NCBI GenBank assembly: GCA_021737205.1
Contig: JAIPEK010000100.1
Coordinates: 1-7,855, forward strand
DNA: 7,855 nt
Reading direction: 5' to 3'
DNA from: Desulfarculaceae bacterium
GTDB lineage: Bacteria > Desulfobacterota > Desulfobacteria > Desulfobacterales > Desulfobacteraceae
Shown here: piece after piece, positions 1 through 5,077 of the stretch
Position numbering within the stretch: position 1 is the stretch's first letter
Layout: each line of letters begins with the position of its first letter
Program-made: the position numbers and the translations under genes
The notes under the pieces: model-generated
Seen by the model: only the letters and a program-made list of their open reading frames with translations
Databases searched by the model: none
Told to the model about the DNA's origin: nothing

Positions 1-258
1 GATGCTGTTTTCAAAATCGTGCCGAAGCCTCTCCGCCAGCTCGTCAGGGGGCAGGGGCACATACTGTCCGGAATCCACTTCAAGAACCCAGCCTTTGGCG
101 GTCATATTCCGCAAAACGTCATAGATCCGGGATCGTGCCACCCCGGAAATCCTGCTGAGCTTCGACCCGTTCACCGGGTGCACCGAAACCAGTGCCATGT
201 AGCACGGTGCTTCATATTGGCTGAACCCCAGTTCCTGGAGACTTGATATGTCCGGCAT
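1..258 (-). CDS. TrmB-family transcriptional regulator, N-terminal part
   Basis: Only the first 86 residues are present; the reading frame is open to the left edge. The protein starts MPDISSLQELGFSQYEA and continues with a winged helix-turn-helix (about residues 8-70). The segment ISGVARSRIYDVLRNM is the recognition-helix pattern typical of TrmB-family regulators (LGLxxYEAxxYxAL, then SGVPRSRVYDVL, then a YxxxPPxEL strand-turn, here YVPLPPDEL). TrmB proteins usually carry a C-terminal sugar or effector-binding domain, which here would lie outside the window. The ATG at 258-256 is chosen because AAGGA lies 7 nt upstream. The gene is divergent from the SUOX-like/kinase operon, and a palindrome overlaps its own promoter, so autoregulation and control of the neighbour are likely inferences. 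The effector cannot be told from this part. Family assignment is fairly secure. Confidence 0.85.
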   Translation of the reverse strand, partial: MPDISSLQELGFSQYEAPCYMALVSVHPVNGSKLSRISGVARSRIYDVLRNMTAKGWVLEVDSGQYVPLPPDELAERLRHDFENSI

Positions 259-281
259 TGGTTTTTCCTTTTTCGACTTTT

Positions 282-301
282 GTTGCTACCCTGATAGCAA
301 C
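282..301. promoter_or_regulatory. Candidate operator: perfect inverted repeat
   Basis: GTTGCTA-N6-TAGCAAC forms a perfect 7-bp inverted repeat with half-site centres about 13 bp apart, the size expected for a dimeric winged-helix regulator. It covers the 3' edge of the predicted -10 and the start point of the minus-strand regulator promoter, a classic repressor position. Its minus-strand core TGCTATCA recurs at 387-394 in the other promoter. That the neighbouring TrmB-type protein binds here is inference. Confidence 0.55.
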
Positions 302-327
302 TTACTCCTGTGGCAAATGAATGTCAA
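299..327 (-). promoter_or_regulatory. Candidate sigma70-like promoter of the TrmB-type regulator
   Basis: On the minus strand a perfect TTGACA (327-322) is followed by a 17-nt spacer and TAAGTT (304-299). The -35 is consensus and the -10 is weak. It would start transcription near 292, giving a leader of roughly 35 nt before the start codon at 258. The -10 and start point touch the palindrome at 282-301. Confidence 0.55.
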
Positions 328-361
328 TAAAAAATATATGACGATTCAGGTCGCCCCTCTC

Positions 362-390
362 TTGAAAATTTCGAAAGAAACCCGTATGCT
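362..390 (+). promoter_or_regulatory. Candidate sigma70-like promoter of the SUOX-like/kinase operon
   Basis: TTGAAA (362-367), a 17-nt spacer and TATGCT (385-390) form a plausible promoter with a start near 397 and a 5' leader of about 33 nt. The -10 is overlapped by TGCTATCA (387-394), the same octamer found inside the palindrome at 282-301. A further TTGCTAT lies at 401-407, and CCGTAT (382-387) pairs with ATACGG (406-411) as an inverted repeat. The arrangement suggests shared regulation of both divergent units. Confidence 0.5.
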
Positions 391-429
391 ATCAATATTT
401 TTGCTATACGGATTAAAAGGAGGCGTGAT

Positions 430-1347
430 ATGAGCTCCGGTTGCAGAATTCTCGGCCTTCTGGCCGCTTTCATGATTTTATCTGTTACGGTGTGCCCGAC
501 GGCCGGGGCGGACTCGATCACGATCCACTATTCGAAAGCGGGTCATGAAAAACGAGTAGCCGTGCCGCTTGACGAAATCGGAACACACAACGACGTGATC
601 CGAACCGTTGACCCCAATTTCAAAGAGGACGGCCCTGTCAAATTTTCCGGAATTGCCTTGAAGCATCTGCCGGTGCCTGAACAGGTCTCCTTTGACAAGG
701 GATTTACAGTGGTCGGTCATGACCAGTATATCGGGTTCGTATCCCCGTCCGCCGTGAAGAGCGGGGCGGTGATCGCCGCCTGCCGCATGGCCGGCTCACC
801 GATTCCTCCCGGAAAAGGCGGGCCGTTGAAGATCATTTACGCAGGTGACATGAATATGCCCCTGAGCGCCTATACCTGGTATGTCCGGGCGGTTTATGCC
901 GGCAGGATTGACAACCCGGTGCTGTCCATCCGGGACGGCAGGGAGGTCCTGCAGTTTCGCCATGTGGATTTGGCCCCTGTCAGTGAGAAATTGGAAAAGC
1001 GGTTTTTTTCCACCCCTGCAGGGTTCCGGGGGAATGCAGGGGGAGAATCCAAATCGTCCGTGGAGGACATCCGGTGCGTTCCGGTGGCCCGTCTTTTTGA
1101 GCAAAACCATATCCGGCCTGAACGCGTGGTTGAATTCATTCCTTCTGCGGGACCTTCGGTAAAAGTGCCTGCCCGTTTTGTGAACCACGGGATCAAGGTG
1201 ATTTACAAAACCGGAGACAAAGCCCTTCATCCCGTTTTCGGCGGTCCGTATTCGGTGATTTTTCCCATCGAGAAGTACCCGGAGATGATGGGACGGGTGC
1301 CGGAATCCGGTGCATTGTTTTTTGTAAAACAGATAGCGGTTCACTGA
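430..1347 (+). CDS. Exported protein with two sulfite-oxidase/molybdopterin-fold-like halves
   Basis: This 305-aa protein starts at an ATG 6 nt after a strong GGAGG (419-423). Residues 1-27 look like a Sec signal peptide (hydrophobic 8-21, possible cleavage after PTAGA); Cys22 lacks a good lipobox, so a soluble periplasmic protein is likely. Residues 78-140 end in PIPPGKGGPLKIIYAGD, which resembles the end of the oxidoreductase molybdopterin-binding (SUOX-fold) domain, whose usual pattern is a G-x-P-L-P-x(n)-GGPLRLVVPG-like segment. A second, more diverged copy covers about 218-284 and ends HPVFGGPYSVIFPIEKYP. No clear catalytic molybdenum-site cysteine is seen in family context (Cys118 and Cys216 are not obviously placed for it), so a ligand-binding role is favoured over catalysis. 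The kinase gene starts 5 nt downstream, so the two are surely cotranscribed. It may be a periplasmic sensor partner similar in logic to Agrobacterium PruR, a SUOX-fold pterin-binding protein. Fold assignment is moderate; function is inference. Confidence 0.75.
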   Translation: MSSGCRILGLLAAFMILSVTVCPTAGADSITIHYSKAGHEKRVAVPLDEIGTHNDVIRTVDPNFKEDGPVKFSGIALKHLPVPEQVSFDKGFTVVGHDQYIGFVSPSAVKSGAVIAACRMAGSPIPPGKGGPLKIIYAGDMNMPLSAYTWYVRAVYAGRIDNPVLSIRDGREVLQFRHVDLAPVSEKLEKRFFSTPAGFRGNAGGESKSSVEDIRCVPVARLFEQNHIRPERVVEFIPSAGPSVKVPARFVNHGIKVIYKTGDKALHPVFGGPYSVIFPIEKYPEMMGRVPESGALFFVKQIAVH

Positions 1348-1352
1348 ATACC

Positions 1353-3041
1353 ATGAACAGAAAAATCCATCTGAAAACCAAGCTTCTGGTCTCGGTGGCG
1401 CTTGCCATCCTGATAACCCTTTCGGCCGCCGTGGCCGTTATTACGGTTTTCGAGAAAAAGCGGTTCAGAGAGCTCGAACTCAACAGGCTTTTCTACAAAA
1501 CCGAATTTCTGGTCCGCCGCCTGGGCCATCTGATGTACAATGCCAACTGGCGGTATCTGGATATTTCATTGAACAACAGCATGGCCATGGATTCGGGAAT
1601 GCTGTACTATGTGTTGAAAGACCGGGAGGGTAAAATTGTTTCCGCTTCCGCCGACGGTGCGGTTGAAAGCAACGAATTCGATGTCTTGCTTGACGATCCG
1701 TCCGCTTCTCCCGTATACGGACGGGATATCGACCTGGCTGACGCCGGCGGGAATGGCGGGGACCACAATTTTCAGGTTTTCGTCAAAAAATCGGCCCGAA
1801 AGATAGTTTTCCGGGATAAGGTGCGCGCGGAAAAAGGGGATTCGGTTTTTCACGCATCCTGGGCGATTTTTTACCTGGGAGAAAGGCTCGGCACGCTGGA
1901 GATGGGATTTTCCCGGCAGAGCCTTGTCAGGCATCTTTTGACGTTCCAGGTGTCCATCATCGGGGTTAGCCTGTGTATCCTGGCCGCGGCCATGCTGATG
2001 ATATCGTTCGTGGTGAACCGGAACATGAAGCCTTTTGAGAGACTGGTGGCGCAGCTTGATTCGCTGGGGGATCCGGGCGATGAAAAGGATTTCCGGGAAC
2101 AGATCGGACTGATGGATTTACGCCCGACCGATTCGGCAATCGTTGAAATTGAAAACCTGAATACCGCTTTTGAGAACATCAGAACCCTTTTCGTGAAAAA
2201 CTGGGATCAGCTGGAAGATTACAGGCAGAATCTGGAACAAATGGTGACGGAACGGACCCGCAGACTCAATGAGACCAACCGGGCGCTTGAAAACCGGATA
2301 GAGGAAAGAAAAGCCATAGAAGACCGCCTGGTCAACGCCCAGAAGCTGGAAGCCATCGGAACGCTGGTCGGCGGGATCGCCCATGAATTCAACAACCTGT
2401 TTATGGGAATCCAGGGCAATGCCTTTTTGATCAAAAAGAAAGCGGAGGACCGCCAAAAGGTTCTGGAAAAAACAGACCGGATAATGGAAACGGTGGACAG
2501 TGGAGCAGAGATCGTCAAGCAGCTTCTGGGTTTTTCCCGGAAAGGCAAATATGCACCGGGTGCCATCAATATGAATACAGCGATCCGGTCCAATATCAAG
2601 ATGTTTCTGCATGCCAAAAAGAATCTCAACGTGGAGATGACACTTGCAGAAGACCTGTGGCAGGTGAAGGCGGATGCCTCCCAGATCGACCAGTCCTTTC
2701 TCAATCTTTTCCTGAACGCTTCGGAATCGGTGGGAAACGAAGGGTCTCTTTTTATTCAAACGGAAAACGTTCTTCTTCAAGAAAGGGATGTGAAAGGATA
2801 CGGATTGAACCCGGGCCGTTTTGTTAGAGTAGTAGTAAAGGATACCGGCGTCGGCATGGACGAAAACGAGCTGGCCCGGATATTCGACCCGTTTTACACC
2901 ACAAAGAAAATCGGGCAGGGAACCGGCCTGGGGCTTGCTTCCGTTTACGGTATCATCACGAACCACGGGGGATTGATCAAAGTGGAAAGCAAACCCGGGA
3001 GGGGTACGGCTTTCTTTATTCATCTGCCCGCCATATCCTGA
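1353..3041 (+). CDS. Membrane sensor histidine kinase
   Basis: The 562-aa protein has a transmembrane helix at about 10-31, an extracytoplasmic domain at 32-196, a second helix at about 197-221, a HAMP-like linker to about 285 and a charged coiled coil at about 285-330. The HisKA domain follows with phospho-acceptor His344 in GGIAHEFNN. The ATPase domain has N-box Asn455 (NLFLNASE), G1 DTGVGM (497-502), F-box FDPFYTTK (511-518) and G2 GQGTGLGL (521-528), so all catalytic boxes are intact. The sensor domain has a YVLKDREGKIVSAS strand pair and ends GERLGTLEMGFS, a pattern like PDC/sCACHE or related PAS-like periplasmic sensors. No receiver domain is fused, and no response regulator lies in the window. 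There is no good Shine-Dalgarno before the ATG, which lies 5 nt after the upstream stop, so translational coupling is likely. It probably reads the state of the upstream exported protein (inference). Confidence 0.95.
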   Translation: MNRKIHLKTKLLVSVALAILITLSAAVAVITVFEKKRFRELELNRLFYKTEFLVRRLGHLMYNANWRYLDISLNNSMAMDSGMLYYVLKDREGKIVSASADGAVESNEFDVLLDDPSASPVYGRDIDLADAGGNGGDHNFQVFVKKSARKIVFRDKVRAEKGDSVFHASWAIFYLGERLGTLEMGFSRQSLVRHLLTFQVSIIGVSLCILAAAMLMISFVVNRNMKPFERLVAQLDSLGDPGDEKDFREQIGLMDLRPTDSAIVEIENLNTAFENIRTLFVKNWDQLEDYRQNLEQMVTERTRRLNETNRALENRIEERKAIEDRLVNAQKLEAIGTLVGGIAHEFNNLFMGIQGNAFLIKKKAEDRQKVLEKTDRIMETVDSGAEIVKQLLGFSRKGKYAPGAINMNTAIRSNIKMFLHAKKNLNVEMTLAEDLWQVKADASQIDQSFLNLFLNASESVGNEGSLFIQTENVLLQERDVKGYGLNPGRFVRVVVKDTGVGMDENELARIFDPFYTTKKIGQGTGLGLASVYGIITNHGGLIKVESKPGRGTAFFIHLPAIS

Positions 3042-3049
3042 TTTGTATG

Positions 3050-3085
3050 CCGCGCCGGCCTCTCCCCGGCGCGGGGCGATATTTT
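3050..3085 (+). terminator. Hairpin after the kinase gene, likely terminator
   Basis: CCGCGCCGG (3050-3058) pairs perfectly with CCGGCGCGG (3066-3074), a 9-bp GC stem with a 7-nt loop, starting 8 nt after the kinase stop. The T-run is poor (GGCGATATTTT), so termination may be incomplete. The stem lies 107 nt before the next start codon and separates the two transcription units. Confidence 0.55.
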
Positions 3086-3088
3086 GGA

Positions 3089-3117
3089 TTGACGGAAGCT
3101 GTTGGATTTACTACTCT
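3089..3117 (+). promoter_or_regulatory. Weak candidate promoter of the nitroreductase gene
   Basis: TTGACG (3089-3094), a 17-nt spacer and TACTCT (3112-3117) lie just after the hairpin. The -35 is good and the -10 poor. Downstream in the leader is a direct repeat of TCGGTATT (3133-3140 and 3146-3153), 13 bp apart, of unknown meaning. Confidence 0.3.
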
Positions 3118-3165
3118 CTCGAAAGCCGAGGTTCGGTATTCAAAGTCGGTATTGCGAGTAATAAA

Positions 3166-3170
3166 AGGAG
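3166..3170 (+). promoter_or_regulatory. Ribosome binding site deciding the nitroreductase start
   Basis: AGGAG sits 10 nt before the ATG at 3181 and supports this start over the in-frame ATG 46 codons upstream at 3043. Confidence 0.75.
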
Positions 3171-3180
3171 AAAAACGAAT

Positions 3181-4005
3181 ATGAGTCTGATAGCAATTGA
3201 CGAGGAGAAATGTAAAAAGGACGGCATCTGTACCCGGGTATGCCCGGTGGGCATTATCGAGCAGGTAGAAGAGGACGCGGTGCCCCGGATGGTTCAAGAA
3301 GGAGAGGAACTCTGCATCGCCTGCGGCCATTGTGTGGCAGCCTGCCCCCACGGGGCCCTGGATCATTACAGGATGAAAAGCGCTGAATGTACGCCGGTTG
3401 AACCGGAAAAACTTCCCGGGCCGGACACGGTGGAACATTTTCTTCGTTCCAGGAGGTCGGTACGGACGTACAAGGACCGGACAGTGGAAAAAGACCGGAT
3501 CGAAAACCTCATTCAATCAGCGTCCCATGCCCCTTCAGGTCACAATCGGCAGCCGGTTCACTGGCATGTGATCCATAACCGGGACCGCCTGGATGCCCTG
3601 ATTTCCCATGTGGCCGACTGGATGCGGTACATGATTGCCGAGCAGCCGGAGGCGGCCCGGATGATGAACATGGAGCGGGTTGTGGCGGCCCATGAGGCCG
3701 GAATTGACACCATATGCCGGGGAGCGCCCCACGTGATCCTGGCACACGGTCTCAAGCAGGACCAAACCTCCCACGCCGCATGCATCATCGCCATGGCACA
3801 TCTCGATCTTGCCGCCCCTTCTTTCGGGCTGGGCACTTGCTGGGCCGGGTTTTTCAATGCTGCAGCCATGTTCTGGCCGCCCATGAAAGAGGATCTGGCA
3901 CTGCCGGGAGGACATGAAACCTATGCCGCCATGATGGTCGGATACCCGAAGTACCGGTACCACCGGCTGCCTTTGAGAAAAACACCGGAAATTTCATGGA
4001 GCTGA
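3181..4005 (+). CDS. Nitroreductase-family flavoprotein with N-terminal two-cluster ferredoxin domain
   Basis: The 274-aa protein joins a ferredoxin-like domain (1-62) to a nitroreductase domain (about 82-262). The ferredoxin part has C11-x2-D14-x2-C17-x3-C21P and C45-x2-C48-x2-C51-x3-C55P, so it should bind two Fe-S clusters, with Asp in place of the second cysteine of cluster I. The flavin domain begins FLRSRRSVRTYK, whose RRSVR is the typical FMN-phosphate-binding start, and continues with HAPSGHNRQPVHWHVI and GLGTCWAGF, both family hallmarks. Such fusions are common in anaerobes and are thought to pass electrons from the clusters to FMN; the substrate is unknown. The start at 3181 is chosen because AAAAGGAG (3163-3170) precedes it by 10 nt. 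An in-frame ATG at 3043 would translate through the hairpin and lacks a ribosome-binding site. The lone gene appears to form its own unit. Confidence 0.93.
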   Translation: MSLIAIDEEKCKKDGICTRVCPVGIIEQVEEDAVPRMVQEGEELCIACGHCVAACPHGALDHYRMKSAECTPVEPEKLPGPDTVEHFLRSRRSVRTYKDRTVEKDRIENLIQSASHAPSGHNRQPVHWHVIHNRDRLDALISHVADWMRYMIAEQPEAARMMNMERVVAAHEAGIDTICRGAPHVILAHGLKQDQTSHAACIIAMAHLDLAAPSFGLGTCWAGFFNAAAMFWPPMKEDLALPGGHETYAAMMVGYPKYRYHRLPLRKTPEISWS

Positions 4006-4081
4006 GCCTTTTTCCATGACCGCTGCCGGCAAATAGAGCAAACACGTTCATATCAGTTTGATGCCGGACTTTGGAATTGTA

Positions 4082-4110
4082 TTGTGTTTGTCAGCTGAGA
4101 CTGATATATT
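4082..4110 (+). promoter_or_regulatory. Candidate promoter of the 201-aa DUF4388-like gene
   Basis: TTGTGT (4082-4087), a 17-nt spacer and TATATT (4105-4110, five of six consensus bases) give a likely start near 4117 and a leader of about 40 nt. The spacer contains the palindrome TCAGCTGA (4091-4098). ATATCAGT (4050-4057) is the inverted copy of ACTGATAT (4100-4107), which overlaps the -10. The promoter lies inside the upstream extension of the ORF, favouring the downstream start at 4157. Confidence 0.45.
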
Positions 4111-4156
4111 TTTTGACTGTGTTTTGGCGCTAAAAACGATTCGACGGGAGACGTCA

Positions 4157-4762
4157 ATGATCTTTTCAAAAGGAACCCCGGTCTGGTCCGATATGAGTTC
4201 TTTGTTTGTCAACGTTGACCGGCTTGCTCTCTTCCTGAAAAAAAATCAGTTTACCGGCGCCATCCGGTTGAATACGAACAGCCGCATGTTTGTGATCCTG
4301 ATGGCGGATGGCGACATTGTGGCCGGGGCGGAAAAAGATCCCGGGCGGGATGAAACCGTAAGCTTTTCCGTTGACAGGATTCTGGCAGCCGTGGAGGAGC
4401 ACTCGGATGTCCGCATTACCGTTTCAAAGCTGGAAAAGGATCTTGTGGAGATTTTTTCCAGGCTCTATGACCGGAACGTATTGAATCAAGGGAAAAGTGT
4501 CTGTGCAGAGTGTTCCGATCCGGATACGTATTTAAAAAGCAAAAAGAATGAGAATTACAGCGGGTATCTGTGCCTGAATTTTCCGAGAAGTTCCAGAACC
4601 GCGGTGATTTCGCTGGCAAACGGAATTGTTGAAGCGGTGGTCTCCGATTCGATTCATTTGACCCGGAAGGATTCGGAGGAGTCCAGAGACAGAATGGCCC
4701 GGATGCTTTTATCCAAGGCCAAAGTCAAAGGTGCGGGAATCCATTCCTGTTCCACGGGATGA
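4157..4762 (+). CDS. Unknown 201-aa protein with two DUF4388-like motifs
   Basis: The start is set by GGGAG (4146-4150), 6 nt before the ATG. An in-frame ATG at 4058 would precede the predicted promoter and lacks a ribosome-binding site. The protein has no signal peptide or membrane helix, so it is probably cytoplasmic. Residues 22-61 (LFLKKNQFTGAIRL, then MFVILMADGDIVAGAEKD) match the DUF4388 logic of a strand-rich segment FxGxLxL followed by a hairpin ending xxGxIVxA. Residues 125-164 repeat it (NYSGYLCLNF, then AVISLANGIVEAVVSD). Between them is a helix-rich linker (73-110) and a CxxC pair (Cys116, Cys119). DUF4388 proteins of deltaproteobacteria occur in gliding, GTPase and signalling contexts, but no specific role can be given. 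It converges on a minus-strand pair that also encodes a DUF4388-type protein. The gene is surely real; the domain link is moderate. Confidence 0.75.
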   Translation: MIFSKGTPVWSDMSSLFVNVDRLALFLKKNQFTGAIRLNTNSRMFVILMADGDIVAGAEKDPGRDETVSFSVDRILAAVEEHSDVRITVSKLEKDLVEIFSRLYDRNVLNQGKSVCAECSDPDTYLKSKKNENYSGYLCLNFPRSSRTAVISLANGIVEAVVSDSIHLTRKDSEESRDRMARMLLSKAKVKGAGIHSCSTG

Positions 4763-4768
4763 CAAAGC

Positions 4769-5065
4769 TCACCTGGCGAAAAATTTCAATCCGCCCACGG
4801 CCAGAAGGGTCATTGCAATGATTTTAAAAACCACATGCACCTGATATCCTATGGTGAAACCGTAAACAGGCACCAGAAAAATGGCCATGTCTGCAACGAG
4901 CATCAGGCCGATGGTGGAAATAATCATGTTGATCACTTTCTCTATGATCCCGCCCTGATACTTTTTTCGTGCATTGAGAAAAATAATGATGATGATAATG
5001 TAAATCGCAAGGGAAATAAGAAGCATTAAACTCATTGTCAGGCTTTCGTTGGTGAACTCTGCCAT
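4769..5065 (-). CDS. Small three-helix inner-membrane protein
   Basis: The 98-aa protein has predicted membrane helices at about 11-30 (a run of isoleucines, YIIIIIIFL), 44-64 and 76-93. A short basic loop follows the first helix (NARKKYQGG), and a short basic tail ends the protein (KFFAR). I do not recognise the family. The ATG at 5065 follows GGAGG (5074-5070) by 4 nt; the out-of-frame ATG at 5069 abuts the ribosome-binding site and is unlikely. The gene begins 12 nt after the stop of the 449-aa DUF4388-type gene, with its ribosome-binding site in that gap, so the two are cotranscribed and the protein may anchor or partner the soluble one (inference). Its stop lies 6 nt from the stop of the convergent gene. 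Confidence 0.8.
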   Translation of the reverse strand: MAEFTNESLTMSLMLLISLAIYIIIIIIFLNARKKYQGGIIEKVINMIISTIGLMLVADMAIFLVPVYGFTIGYQVHVVFKIIAMTLLAVGGLKFFAR

Positions 5066-5069
5066 TCAT

Positions 5070-5074
5070 CCTCC
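5070..5074 (-). promoter_or_regulatory. Ribosome binding site of the 98-aa membrane protein
   Basis: Minus-strand GGAGG lies in the 12-nt gap between the two genes, 4 nt from the ATG at 5065, and decides between two overlapping ATGs in different frames. Confidence 0.7.
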
Positions 5075-5077
5075 GGT

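Noticed and set aside
248..433. Small plus-strand ORF of 61 codons across the divergent spacer
   Set aside because: It overlaps the promoters, the palindrome and the ribosome-binding site of the next gene, and has no ribosome-binding site of its own.
2118..3023. Minus-strand ORF of 301 codons opposite the histidine kinase
   Set aside because: Antisense of a complete, motif-bearing kinase; no family pattern is seen.
3043..3180. 46-codon N-terminal extension of the nitroreductase
   Set aside because: It runs through the GC hairpin and has no ribosome-binding site; the ferredoxin domain begins properly at 3181.
3994..4019. Hairpin TCATGGA/TCCATGA across the nitroreductase stop codon
   Set aside because: Short AT-containing stem with its T-run in the loop rather than after the stem; not convincing as a terminator.
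4058..4156. 33-codon N-terminal extension of the 201-aa protein
   Set aside because: It contains the best promoter candidate and no ribosome-binding site; GGGAG precedes the ATG at 4157.
4984..5000. ATG/ATA triplet run as a possible microsatellite
   Set aside because: It encodes the isoleucine run of a membrane helix in the 98-aa protein and is too short and imperfect to call a repeat element.
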